Shown: positions 34,889-45,878, counted from the stretch's first letter. The stretch: DNA of 64,000 bases from Solen grandis (GCA_021229015.1 CM037795.1:16016117-16080116); one strand, 5' to 3'. Program-made: numbers and translations. Notes: generated by a model not told the origin, from the letters alone.

Positions 34889-35596
34889 ACATAATTTTTT
34901 TTTGGCCCAATTTAAAATTTGATCAGGATGTTTGTCTACATGATATCTCAGATGAGTTCGAAATTGGGTCACATGGGGTCAAAAACTAGGTCACCAGGAA
35001 ATCTTAGAAAAACCTTGGAACACTCTAAGGCCACAGTTTTGCCCATCTTCATAATTTGGTCAGGATGTTTGTCTACATGATATCTGATGAGTTAAATTGG
35101 GGTGGGTCAAAAACTAGGTCAAGGAAATCTTAGAAAAACCTTGAAGATGTTTGTCTACATGATATCTCGGATGAGTTCGAAATTGGGTCATGTTGGGTCA
35201 GAAACTAGGTCATTAGGTCAAATCTTAGAAAAAAACCTTGGAACACTCTAAGGCCAAGTTTTGCCCAATCTTCATAAAATTTGTCAGGATGTTTGTCTAC
35301 ATGATATCTGATGAGTTCGAAATTGGGTCACATGGGGTCAAAAACTAGGTCACCAGGGAAAATCTTAGAAAAAAACACTCTAGAGGCCTACATTTTTGTC
35401 CCAGTCTTCATTAAACTTAATATGAATGATGACTGCATGAATTCCCAGTTGAGTGCAAATTCAGGTAGGATCAATATGTAGGTCACTTAGTCAAATGTTA
35501 GAAAAACACTTTTAGATGCTAGATTTTTTGTCATTATGCCTAACACAGCCATCTTACTCAGGTGAGCGACACAGGGCCATCTTGGCCCTCTTGTTT

Positions 35597-36030
35597 CTAT
35601 GATCATACCTGAAGTAAACAAAAATATATTTTTCTTTTCACATGCTATTAAAACCACCGAAGGCATTTAAATTGAATTTTAATTATAAATATTATGAAAG
35701 AATGATATTGTGTCAAGGTTGAATGCCAGATTTGAAGTATTACAAATATTTGTGCCAATTAGGCTATTCATTTCATATTCATAAACAGATCCGTAAAATC
35801 AACTTTTACTTTCACTTTGAAATTAACATGAGCTGTGAACATTATGTGTAGGTTTGTATTCACACTTTCCTCTTCAGTCATCAGCAATGAAAATGGTGCT
35901 GACTGTTGTTGTTTTTCCGATGATTTGTTAGAGTAATGTTATTGATCCAAGTGGAATTCATGTTGAAGAAAAAAATACGGTAGGTGGCAAAAAAAAAAGA
36001 AAAAAGTTTTTATTTCCAGTTTCAATTTTT
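35597..36030. other. Gene-free interval
   Basis: Intronic AT-rich sequence; no repeat terminus or exon recognised. Confidence 0.4.
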
Positions 36031-36612
36031 AGCTCGACTATTCGAAGCATATGAGAGCTATTGTAGTCACCCTGGCGTCGGCGTTGGCGTTGCAGCTTTT
36101 GGTTAAAGTTTTGCGTGCAAGTTACTATCAACCTTATATCTCAATAACCGTTTATGGTATTGACTTGAAAGTTTATAAATATGTTCAGGGGCATCAGACA
36201 ACCAAGGTAGGTAACTCTTGACTGAATATAATATGAATTATGGCCCCTTTTTAACTTAGAAATTTTGGTTAAAGTTTTGCATGCAATAGAAAATTTGGTT
36301 AAAGTTTTGCGTGCAAGCTACTATCTAGTTTATATCTCAATAACCATTCATGGTATTGACTTGAAAGTTTATGAATATGTTAAGGGGCATCAGACAACCA
36401 AAGTAGATAACTTTTGATGGAATATGCTACAAATTATGGCCCCTTTTTAACTAAGAAATTTTGGTTAAAGTTTTACATGCAAGATACTCTCATGCTTATA
36501 TCTCAGTATCCAGGCTTGCAATTGATTTTAAACATCTTTAATATGTTTAAGGGTATCATACTTTCATGGTAGATAACTCTTGATGGAATATGTTACAAAT
36601 TAGTGCCCCTTT
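36031..36612 (+). mobile_element. F4 tandem-core element, 5' part
   Basis: ATTTTT precedes AGCTCGACTATTCGAAGC..GAGAGCTATTG, then a GGCGTCGGCGTTGGCG microsatellite (36074-36092) and three core units of ~165 bp (GGTTAAAGTTTTGCGTGCAAG, CAATAACC, TTGAAAGTTTATGAATATGTT, AATTATGGCCCCTTTTTAA). The 3' end is absent; it is cut by a TTAA MITE fragment at 36613. Confidence 0.8.
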
Positions 36613-36616
36613 TTAA

Positions 36617-36715
36617 CCCTTTCCCTAATAGCCAACATTGCATTACACCCCACCAGGCTCCATACTGCTATCAGTGTACTGATAAGCCTCTAGCCATAGG
36701 TAACCCAGCTGAAGA
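36617..36715 (+). mobile_element. TTAA MITE fragment (CCCTTTCCCTAATAGCC)
   Basis: TTAA at 36613-36616 is followed by CCCTTTCCCTAATAGCCAAC. The same head recurs at 45883. It is cut after CCCAGCTGAAGA by the hAT element at 36716; no right terminus seen. Confidence 0.7.
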
Positions 36716-37342
36716 CAGTCATAGAAATTGGGATTAAAATGTATAAGGAAGTCGGGCTAGTAACTAAGCAATTTTCACTAGCCCGAAAGAAAATTCACTA
36801 GCCTTAATTAAAAATGTTTGAATGTACATGTTTATCTAAAAAAAACTTAGATAAATACATAAAAAAAACACCATTCAAATATCATTCAACATTTATTCAC
36901 TCTCTAGTGTACATGAAAATCATTTTGTTGATTTCTTCCTCATCAATTTCACACTCATCCTCCTCCTCCTCCTCATCATCTGAACTGATCTTGTCCTGAA
37001 ATGCAGATAATTATACATAAATAGTTATACTTTAGTGTCTATGTGTAAAAATACATATAAAGTACATTCATAAGCTCATAGTTTAATATAAATTATCAAT
37101 AACAATTACCTCTGCCCAGACTGGCACTTCAGCTAGACCTGGGGTAGAAGGGCCCTGCTCAACTTCTGGATCTTCCTCTATACTGATGACATCTGGAGTC
37201 TTTACATACTTCTTGTACCCTCCAACTCTCCTCTTCCTGCTTGTGACTGTAATTAATTATAATACAAGTAAATTTAAATAATCATTCATCTGGTTTATAT
37301 ATTTACCTAATTTTTTGAATATTATTAAAAAGGTATGCATAC

Positions 37343-37619
37343 CATAAAGTGCTGAATGGCTTCTTCAGGGTCAAAATCTTCAATGGTGGGTCCCTGAAGA
37401 CTGATGGTCAGGAGGTCATTCATTGTTTTGGCATTCATCTTGGCCCTTCTTTTGGATTTGGTCAACTTCATTATAGAGAATGAACTTTCATTTCTGACAG
37501 ATGTGGGTGGCAAGCTACGAAGAAGGTCCATAACCATGAAGATGTTGTTCAATCCTTCCACCTGTAACCGGTATACTGTAGCCCACTCCAGCTTGCACTT
37601 CTCTAGCTGTGAGGCATAC
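37343..37619 (-). pseudogene. hAT transposase, C-terminal dimerisation exon
   Basis: Encodes YASQLEKCKLEWATVYRLQ, then LPPTSVRNESSFSIMKLTK, SKRRAKMNAKTMNDLLTIS and FDPEEAIQHFM. The NE-SFS-MK..KS..R..M....NDLLTIS pattern is the hAT dimerisation domain. Bounded by an AG acceptor (ACATAG) and a GTATGC donor. Confidence 0.85.
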
Positions 37620-39316
37620 CTATGTTAAACAGAAGTTGAATCATTATCATAATTAAAGCATCAATACATTACTTTTAAATTATAAAAGTTTCAGATTAGA
37701 GCAGTTTAACTCATTACTTACTTTTCCAGGACAAGATTTTTAAGAAACTGCCATTCCCCCAGTACATTATCAGGTTCAAGGCCAGCATCCTCTAGACAGT
37801 CTTTAAAGTTTCTGAGTACTGTCCTAATGTCTTCATTTCCAAAATCTGAAGAAAAATATATCACAATTCTTACTTCAGTGTTAATGTATTTGTTAAATAA
37901 AAAACATAATTAAAAAAGGTTTGTGTTTATTAAATGTACTTTGAGATTTTACAAATCATCTTTTAAATCTTTGCTTTGACAATATACAATAATTTATAGA
38001 TAAACAGTATAATTATTAGTTATTTTGTACCAGAAAAGTTGCATCTAAAGCTGTCTTCAACAACAAAACAATAACATGCTTGAAATAAGTTTGTAAATAA
38101 CTATATTCAACTGCCTAAACAAGGTTAGTAGAAATAAAACTGAATGAAGGAAGCAAACTTTTGCAAGTAGGGCAGGGAAGCATGGCCATGCTAAAACAAA
38201 GCTGAAAGGTAAACAATAAACAGTAACTGGTTCAACAGTAAATATATGAATTTGAACCTTGTATGTCAGACTGATCTAAAGGCCAGTTTTTCAGGTCACT
38301 GATCTGAGTGGCATTCATAACATCAGATGGAGGATTTTGAATGCGTTCCTCAATGTGCTTGACAACTGAAGCTGAGAGCTGAGATACAGAACTGGAGGCC
38401 TTTGACCCTCTGAACTTAACACTCTCACCCTGATACTGCCCATCCAAAACATTACTGATCTCTGCAGGAGGGCTAAAATTAAATATTTGAAACTAGATAA
38501 GGCATTTGTTTTTATTTATAAGTGTAATTTGTTATTATAAGTCTGTTAATAATTTATAATTATTATTACATTCATTGATTGATAAAGAATATTTTTCCTG
38601 TTGTATGCCTTACCTCACAACTGTCAGCTGAGTCTTTGTAGCTCCAATGTGTCTGTTGGCGTCTGCAATAGTGAGGCCAACTTTCTGCAGGTTTTTGCTA
38701 AGCCTGACCAAGGGTATGATGACCTCCTAAAGAAAATAATTTAATGCAAGCAATTTTTAATTAACATTAAAGAAATAGGACAGTCGTTAACATATATATA
38801 CAAATATCTATATAATGCAGATGTACTGCATAATGATTTACATGAATTAAATTTTAAATACTGAGTTGGTCACTGGTGAAGTACTGTTTGGTTTGTGTGC
38901 TTTTTACATACCTTAAGTGACAGCATGAACACAAGAAGGTTTCCATCGGTAGTAATCTTGGCCAGACCTTCAGCCTTAGCATTTTCATGGGATGCAGTCT
39001 CAAGGGGATGCCTTATTGGAATGTATCCCTTGATGAAGTTATCAATGGCAAGATCAATGTGTGGCAGCCATCTAGTTCCACCTTTAAACAGTAGCAGTTA
39101 CAAAATTAATATAAAATTATATATAGAAAGTCCAAAGATGATGAAATATTATTTAAATGTATACTGTACATTAGTACTTACCTTAAAGCGCTCAAATATA
39201 TATAGAAGGTAAAATAGAAACATGTTTAAATTGTTTAGTATATATCTAACATTATTACTTGCCTACACGTGTAGGTAAAACAACCCTCTTGTCCAGTGCA
39301 TGGAAAGACCGCTTAA

Positions 39317-41341
39317 AGGCATCTCGAAAGGAATGTGGTATCCCACTGAGCCAGGCCCTGACCTGCTGTGACCAGACCTGCTAATTGCTGGTCATCACTG
39401 CAGGGAGTCTTTAGCCAATATAGTACTAATCTGTCACAGTAAAACCTCTGATGGGTTAATGCAAATCTAAATTACCTGCTAGTATGGAAGTGAGAAAGTA
39501 GGCTAGTTTTACACAAAGCCATAAACATTTTAATGAATGTTAGTGATAATGTGGGTTGTTTACTGTATGATCCCTTACATATTCTTTATTGCATTAATTA
39601 CTAGGTACTGCATGATTAAATATTTATTTCATAGTTAAATATTTGATTTTGAAAATACATGAAAGAGATACAAGTTTTAGTATTCAAAATGACTTAAAAT
39701 GAGTCTGAAGGACATTATTCTGACAATGAATGACTTTTTAAATTGCTTTTGTTAGAAACGTTTTGTTACATTTTATTCAACAGAAACGTTACTAACATTG
39801 TAAAACGTGCTTATTTTATAATTGAATTGAAATTAATAAATAGTTTATTAAAAATCAGTTTTTCAAACAAAAAAATTTTAAAACAGTGTTGATTTTTGGA
39901 AAATTATGTCGCTTTTTTGATAAATTTTACAAATCAAAATAAAATATAAATTAAAATATATATGAGAACTAAAAGAATGAAAGAAAGAAATAACAAAATG
40001 TATAAGAAATAACAAAATCAACCAACAAAGTAAGAAAGAAAACAAATAAAGATTTATATTTAATTAAATAGCCTTAAAGGCATCTCAAAACCCTTATATA
40101 AGTCACACACACACCCCATTTATTCCAAACCCAGCGTGTGGGGGCATCTGTTTTCTGATAAGGCAGGCTGCCATGGTCTGTCACCCATGGTCTGTCAGTC
40201 ACAGGTATAGTTAAAGATACAAGTGTGCATGTGTTACTACATGGGATTGTGTATAGCCATTCACATTTTTTAAAAAGTTACACAAGTTACAGTTATACAA
40301 TTACTAAATCCTAAATACCAGAAATGATTTTATAAAGTCTCAATTATTCATTTTTATTTGAGCATATATAAATTTTCCATGATTTTTTTTAATTGATTTA
40401 TTTCTCATTTATTTTGTTTTTTCATTTTATTTGTCTTATATTTCTCATTAAATTTGTTCTTCCTTTCTTATTTTATTTTTATATGTAAAATTTATCATAA
40501 AAAGAAACATAAAGTTGTGAAATAAATTATGTATTACTTATTACTTTCATTCTCTCAATTCTTATATTCTTTAATTTTGTTACTACGTGGGATTATATAT
40601 CGCCATTCACAGTTTTTACAAAAGTTACAGTTCTACAATCACATAATCCTAAATAACAGAAATTATTCTTCAAGTTCTCAATTATGTATTCATTTTTATT
40701 AGAGCATACATTAATTTTCCTTGTTTTTCTTTCCTTCTTTATTGATTTAATTCTTACCTATTTTGTTAACCCTTTCTTTATTTTTCATTTATTTTGTTCT
40801 TTCAATTTTTGTGTCTGTTATTTCATTTAATTTGATCTTTCTTATTTTATCTTTTATTTGTAAATTTTTATCATAAAAAGAAACATAGAAAAGTTTTGAA
40901 ATAAAGAAATAAATCAAATGTATTACTAATCACTTTCATTCTCATTCTCTCAATTCTAAATTCCCTCAATACATTTTAATGTCAGAAATCAACAAGAATT
41001 GAATTACTTGTTTAATTCTGCTGAATATATGTAACAAAATGTTTCTAAGAAAAACAAATACAAAGCAAAAAAAAAAAAAAAAAAAAAATCATATAAAATC
41101 ATACCCACATATTATCTATCATTCAATAAAATGTTTATGGCTTATGTAAAACTAGCCTACAATCTCACTTCCATACTAGCAGGTAATTTAGTTTTGCATT
41201 AACCCATCAGAGATTTTACTGTGACAGATTAGGTCTATATTGGCCAAAGACTCCCTGCAGTGATGAACAGCAATTAGCAGGTCTGGTCACAGCAGGTTGG
41301 GGCCTGGCTCAGTGGGATACCACATTCCTTTCGAGATGCCT
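39317..41341. mobile_element. Non-autonomous TTAA transposon with ~225-bp inverted termini
   Basis: 39317-~39541 and ~41117-41341 are inverted copies about 95 percent identical by eye (AGGCATCTCGAAAGGAATGT...). TTAA flanks both ends (39313-39316 and 41342-41345). It sits in an exon of the hAT transposase: without the element and one TTAA, the codons read KQGL-KRSFHALDK in frame. The AT-rich interior holds a ~140-bp direct repeat (40230-40380 and 40580-40720) and no ORF. TTAA preference fits piggyBac or Kolobok superfamilies; which one cannot be decided here. Confidence 0.88.
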
Positions 41342-41736
41342 TTAAGACCTTGCTTGAGCTTAGGAGACCTTTTGTAGAGGTAGTATAACCCAAGCAACAG
41401 TGTTATCAACTTCTCATATGTAGGATTCTTCTTAATGGTGTCTTTGAATGAAAGTTCTAAACGATGTGCCAAACAGTGAACTGTTACTATGTGTGGATGT
41501 GACTGTTTTAAAAGAGCTGCTAAGCCAGATTTCAATCCTGAAAAAAGATATACATAACATGTGAAAAGTTTCCATCTTTATAATAAAAGCTCTAATCAGA
41601 AATCTAGACTATATCTACTTATCTTCCTTATAATACTAGAGACAAAACACCAATACTAATAAATAAGTATTAAATGCTCTATAATCATAATAGTTTAAAA
41701 GAAAATAGAGATTAAAGATTTATGCAATTTTCTAAT

Positions 41737-42204
41737 CTTGCATGTTAGCAGCTCCATCCGCGCAGAATCCAACTAGTTTTTTGGCATACACTTCTTCCAT
41801 CTCAATACTTGTAAACACATCCTTGATGTGCACATGTATGTCTTTTGAAGAGCCAGACTGGGGACAGCCAATATTCAAGAACTCCATCATTGACCGTGCC
41901 ATTTATGCATGTTCTGATGTACAGAGATTCAAAGTCTTCACCAGTGAAGTCGCAACTTCCATCAGTCGTAATGGGGAAAAAACTTTGCCTCATGCAAGTG
42001 CTGTATCACACTCTTCCTTGTTACAAATGCCACAGAACTGACCATTTCTGACGCACCCTTATCATTCAAATATCCTTGGCCGACATCAAGGCCTTTCATT
42101 TTGTCTAGTTGACAAAGGTGAAAAAAATCAGTGAATGGTTTGTGATGCTTGGCCAGGTAGTGAGCAATTTTAAATTTGATAAGTAACTGGTTAAGCTCTA
42201 TTTT
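41737..42204 (-). pseudogene. hAT transposase, catalytic-core exon segment with frameshifts
   Basis: Begins IELNQLLIKFKIAHYLAKH immediately beyond the F1 insertion; the codons on either side rejoin as QLK-IELNQ. Continues LDKMKGLDVGQGYLND, then after an A6-run frameshift (41977-41982) TTDGSCDFTGEDFESLYIRT, which holds the first RNase H-like aspartate. After another shift near 41900 it reads DIHVHIKDVF, EEVYAKKLVGFCADGAANMQ with the second catalytic Asp. The expected donor reads CAAG|ATTAG where GT is expected. Confidence 0.8.
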
Positions 42205-42205
42205 T

Positions 42206-44092
42206 AGCTCACCTGAGCACAACGTGCTCATGGTGAGCTATTGTGATCGCCTTTTGTCCGTCGTCCGTCGTCCGTCGTCCGTGCGTGCGTGCGTGCGTGC
42301 GTCCGTCCGTCGTCAACAATTTGCTTTAAACAACATCTCCTCATGAACCGCTGAAGGGATTTTGACCAAACTTCACAGGAATCATCCTTATGATGCCCTC
42401 TATCAAAGTTGTACAAATTATTCAGATTGGTTAAAAAAGTAGGTCACAGGAGCTAAAAATAGATTTTAAAAATGCAAACTTTGAAAATCTTCTTCTGCAA
42501 AACTGCAAGGCCTAGAGCTTAGATATTTGGTATGTAGCATCATCTTATGGGCCATTACCAAGATTGTACAAATCATAGCCCTACGATGATAAATGACCCC
42601 GCACCAGGGGTCACTTGTTTTACATAGAGTTATATAGGAAAATCTTTAAAAATCTTCTTCTATGAATCCATAAGGCCTAGAGATTAGATATTTGGTATGA
42701 AGCATCATCTTATGGTTCATTACCAAGATTGTACAAATCATGACCCTATGGTGATAAATGACCCCGCACCATGGGTCACTTGTTTTACATAGAGTTATAT
42801 AGGAAAAACTTTAAAAATCTTCTTCTATGAATCCATTAGGCCTAGAGCTTAGATATTTGGTATGTAGCATCATCTTATGGTTCATTACCAAGATTGTTCA
42901 AATCATAGCCCTATGGTGATAAATGCCCCCGCACCAGGGGTCACTGGTTAACATAGATTTATATAGGAAACACTTTAAAAATCTTCTTCTATGAATCATA
43001 AGGCCTAGAGTTAGATATTTTATGTAGCATCATCTAATGGTTCATTACCAAGATTGTTCAAATCATAGCCAAACGGTGATAAATGCCCCCGCAATAAGGG
43101 TCACTTGTTTTACATAGAGTTATATAGGAAAATCTTTAAAAATCTTCTTCTATGAATGCATAAGGCCTAGAGATTAGATATTTGGTATGTAGCATCATCT
43201 TATGGTTCATTACCAAGATTGTACAAATCATAGCCCTACGGTGATAAATGCCCCCGCACCAGGGGTCACTTGTTTTACATAGAGTTATATAGGAAAATGT
43301 TTAAAAATCTTCTTCTATGAATCCATAAGGCCTAGAGATTAGATATTTGGTATGAAGCATCATCTTATGGTTCATTACCAAGATTGTACAAATCATAGCC
43401 CTATGGTGATAAATGACCCCGCACCAGGGGTCACTTGTTTTACATAGAGTTATATAGGAAAATCTTTTAAAAATCTTCTTCTATGAATCCATAAGGCCTA
43501 GAGATTAGATATTTGGTATGAGCATCATCTTATGGTTATTACCAAGATTGTACAAATCATACCCTATGGTGATAAATGCCCCCGCACCAGGGGTCACTTG
43601 TTTTACATAGAGTTATATAGGAAAATCTTTTAAAAATCTTCTTCTATGAATCCATAAGGCCTAGAGATTAGATATTTGGTATGAAGCATCATCTTATGGT
43701 TTATTACCAAGATTGTACAAATCATGACCCTATGGTGATAAATGCCCCCGCACCAGGGGCTTGTTTAACATAGAGTTATATAGGAAAATCTTTAAAAATC
43801 TTCTTCTATGAATCCATTAGGCCTAGAGCTTAGATATTTGGAATGTAGCATCATCTAATGGTTCATTATCAAGATTTTCAAAATGGTGGCCCTTTGGAGA
43901 TTAATGATCCCGCACTAAGTCTTCTCCTCTGAAACCATAAGGCCCAATGCTTATATATTTGGTGTGTAGTATTGTCAGGGCTAAAATGTTTAAGATTGAG
44001 TTATATCAGAATTCTTGTCTGTTTAAAAACCTTGTAATCAGTTGTAGCAATGGTACTCAGGTGAGCGATCCAGGGCCATCATGGCCCTCTTG
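42206..44092 (+). mobile_element. F1 tandem-core element, complete, core type C, inserted in a hAT exon
   Basis: The 5' palindrome AGCTCACCTGAGCACAACGTGCTCATGGTGAGCT starts at 42206 after TTTTT. A CGTCC/GTGCGTGCG microsatellite follows (42257-42312), then about nine core C units of ~164 bp (AAGGCCTAGAGATTAGATATTTGG, GCATCATCTTATGG, TAAATGACCCCGCACCAGGGG). The 3' end has CTCAGGTGAGCG, hairpin AGGGCCATCATGGCCCT and CTTG, then host TTTTCAGCTG. The flanking exon halves fix the boundaries to within the T run. Confidence 0.92.
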
Positions 44093-44463
44093 TTTTCAGC
44101 TGTGAGACACATTTCTCAGCCTCTGATGCTTCACCGGCAGGTTTTTTCTGAAAGCGTGGCGAAATCTTAATGTGACATTTGCTTTTTTCGTGGGATTTAA
44201 CTGCATCAAGACGCAAATTTTCGCAACCTGAATGCAGCGAAAACGATGTTTTTTCTCCAGTTTCTATGCACCAGTCACAAAACATGGTGTTTGTCTCTCT
44301 CTGATATCGTAACCAAGGTCTGTTAATAGTCCAAGAAAGAAGAAAGTTTCTGTCACGGTTAATATCCTCATACTTGCGTTTGGTTGCTGCTCGCCCGGCA
44401 ACTTCAGGATTTTTTTCCGGGTTTAGCACCAGAAACAAATTTCAGCGGCAGTTTCTCCGCCAT
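44093..44463 (-). pseudogene. hAT transposase exon 1, TTF zinc-finger domain
   Basis: The likely start is ATG at 44463 (MAEKLPLKFVSGAKPGK), one base out of frame with the longer ORF because of a T7 run at 44410-44416; the ORF itself begins at 44438. In that 119-aa ORF the zinc ligands are Cys54, Cys57, His83 and His89 (MFCDWC ... SHEKSKCH), preceded by RPWLRYQRETN. This DNA-binding fold is the N-terminal domain of ZNF862/KIAA1586-like hAT proteins. The ORF runs off into F1 element sequence at 44092. Confidence 0.85.
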
Positions 44464-44763
44464 TTTGTTCTGTAGCCCTGCTGATTACATTAATTGTATG
44501 TACAATGCGGGAACCAGCTTGAACCCTGCGCAGTAATCCTATTATCAATTTAGTGCACACAACACATTTATGACACAAGTGACAGCTTACCGAGTGCACT
44601 AAGCGGCTCTAAAGTTTTACAAATTATTGAAAATGAAAATCGATGATTTTTCAACGATCTGAATCTTACAAGCCCGTTGGGCTAGTAAATTGGGAATTTT
44701 TACTAGCCCGAGAGAAAATCTACTAGTTTTTTGCTGTCAGGCTAGTGCTAATTTCGACCACTG

Positions 44764-44897
44764 TCGCTGCTCCTCAGTGGTCTGGAAATGAGGACTTTAT
44801 AATTAAATTTGGTAAGGTTTAACTGTGGTTTTCTGCAGATCAGTCTTTATGTGGTACCTATTGAGTGCGTCAAAATGAGTCTATATGAGGGAAAGGG
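44764..44897 (-). mobile_element. TTAA MITE fragment (CCCTTTCCCTCATA family)
   Basis: The right end GAGGGAAAGGG abuts TTAA at 44898-44901. The minus strand matches the first ~135 bp of the MITE at 18966 up to GAGGAGCAGCGA, where the hAT element at 44763 begins. Confidence 0.8.
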
Positions 44898-45036
44898 TTA
44901 ACAATGTAGTATGTTCTTTATAATGTAAATTAATGAACTAATTTGTCTGATGTCCCACTCAAAATCAAGCATTGAGGTACCACAATGCAATTGTTGTTCA
45001 TTTGCAAAAAGTTTTTAAAAAAAATTATGTTTTCAG

Positions 45037-45239
45037 AAATGGTTGAGTCCATGAAAGAGGTCACAGAACATGACAGTGAACTGAGTGTTGAGGAAAGGAA
45101 TCTGCTGTCAGTCGCATACAAAAATGTTATTGGGGCTAGACGTGCATCCTGGAGAATACTGAGCAGTATTGAACAGAAAGAAGAGGACAAAAAGGAAGGA
45201 CAAGAGAAAGCGAAATTGATAAAAACTTATAGAATGCAG
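45037..45239 (+). CDS. YWHAE: 14-3-3 epsilon, exon 2
   Basis: 203 nt between acceptor TTTTCAG (45036) and donor GTATGT (45240). It encodes (E)[15 protein letters not shown], then [38 protein letters not shown] and LIKTYRMQ. The [18 protein letters not shown] block is the 14-3-3 signature; Lys and Arg residues here line the phosphopeptide groove (conserved K49 and R56 in mammalian numbering). It ends in phase 0. The remaining ~165 residues (second arginine of the groove, helices E-I) were not found up to 64000, so the gene continues off the window or later introns are long. Confidence 0.95.
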
Positions 45240-45315
45240 GTATGTGATTACTCATCAGTATTGATTAATGTATGTATTAGACATTTTTTCCTTATATTTG
45301 TGTAGATAAATCTCT

Positions 45316-45878
45316 GACATAGACCAAGTGCTCAAGGTAAGCTTTTGTGATTACCCTGCGTTCGTCATGCATCGTCCGTCGTCAACAATTTACTTTAAAT
45401 GACATCTCCTCTGAAACTGCTCGGCAGAATTTGAATAAATTTGGCACAGATGTTCCTTGTGTGAACCTTCACAATAGTTGCTAAAATAAACTTTATCCCT
45501 GTGGAACTCTGGTTGCCATGGCAACAGAAAGAAAAAAAAAATGAAAACTTATAAAAAATCATTTCCTTCAAAACTATTGGCCAGATTTCAAAATTATTTC
45601 ATACAGATGTTCCTTGGGTAACTCTACCAAGATTGCTAAAATTATTCCGATCTGTAAAAAAACGTGGCCCCAGGGGCGGGGCTAATTTACCATATATGTA
45701 TTTAGTGAATTATTTAAACGACATCTCCTCTGAAACCGCTTGACAGAATTTGATTATATTTGGCATGAATGATCCTTGAGTGAAGCTTCACAAAAGTTGC
45801 TAAAATCATTCTGATCCATTAAAAAACAAGGCTGCCAGGGGCCAGGCTAATTTGCTTTATATGTATACAGTGAAATCT
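45316..45878 (+). mobile_element. F1 element, decayed 5' part, core type A
   Basis: A partly eroded 5' palindrome (CAAGTGCTCAAGGTAAGCTTTTGTGATTACC), a TCGTCCGTCGTC remnant and core A units (TGGCACAGATGTTCC, TGGTTGCCATGGCAAC, AACGTGGCCCCAGGGGCGGGGC). No 3' end; it is cut by a TTAA MITE at 45879. It starts about 75 nt after 14-3-3 exon 2. Confidence 0.75.

Larger units (their letters stand above)
31233..35596 (+). mobile_element. F1 tandem-core element, complete, core type B, with nested hAT insertions
   Basis: TTTTT precedes the 5' palindrome AGCTCACCTGAGCACTTG...GGTGAGCT (31233-31264), then a CGTCGTCCGTCGTC tract (31283-31306) and core B units of ~146 bp (GAACACTCTAGAGGCCAC, GGTCAGGATGTTTGTCTACATGATATC, GGGTCAAAAACTAGGTCAC). 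The 3' end has CTCAGGTGAGCG, the hairpin AGGGCCATCTTGGCCCT (35573-35589) and CTTGTTT. Core units are interrupted at 32384-~34888 by other transposons and resume afterwards. ORFs of 60-76 aa in it are core repeats in an open frame. Confidence 0.88.
36897..44463 (-). pseudogene. hAT transposase (TTF zinc finger, ZNF862-like), ten exons, broken
   Basis: Exons read on the minus strand: 44463-44093 continuing 42204-41737 across an F1 insertion; 41537-41342 continuing 39312-39263 across a TTAA insertion; 39081-38912; 38726-38614; 38472-38258; 37845-37722; 37619-37343; 37246-37110; 36995-36897. Domains in order: TTF-type zinc finger; FKIAHYLAKHHKPFTDF; catalytic TDGSCDFTGEDF; FCADGAANMQ; VHCLAHRLELSFKD; VGGTRWLPHIDLA; C-terminal dimerisation with NESSFSIMKLTKSKRRAKMN; acidic tail and stop with AATAAA (36892-36897). 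Most introns are GT-AG; the one at 39262 uses a GC donor. Defects: indel in the T7 run at 44410-44416, the A6 run at 41977-41982, another near 41900, a lost GT donor at 41736, and a one-base phase mismatch between the exons ending 37343 and starting 37246. Homopolymer indels could be sequencing errors. Confidence 0.88.
36716..44763 (-). mobile_element. hAT transposon carrying a spliced transposase gene
   Basis: The right end (5' in element orientation) reads on the minus strand CAGTGGTCGAAATTAGCAC. The left end starts CAGTCATAGAAATTGGG; the two share CAGT..T.GAAATT. Subterminal CTAGCCCG motifs occur twice at each end (36752-36793 and 44686-44711). The flanks differ: the right flank is the TTAA MITE cut at its AGCGA, the left is a different MITE ending GAAGA. 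No target duplication survives, so one end was probably rearranged. Two younger elements sit inside (39317-41341 and 42206-44092). Confidence 0.7.
24534..45036 (+). other. YWHAE: 14-3-3 epsilon intron 1 (20.5 kb)
   Basis: Starts GTAATG at 24534 and ends TTATGTTTTCAG at 45036. It contains hAT-like MITEs, SINE/MITE pieces, a 4.4-kb F1 element with a nested hAT pair, and a whole antisense hAT transposase pseudogene. Repeat-free stretches are 24534-25540, 25940-26738, 27966-28084 and 29845-31232; no exon was seen in them. Confidence 0.88.

Noticed and set aside
31233..35596. Autonomous Helentron with Rep/helicase ORF
   Set aside because: No such ORF in any frame; the internal space is core units and hAT-like sequence.
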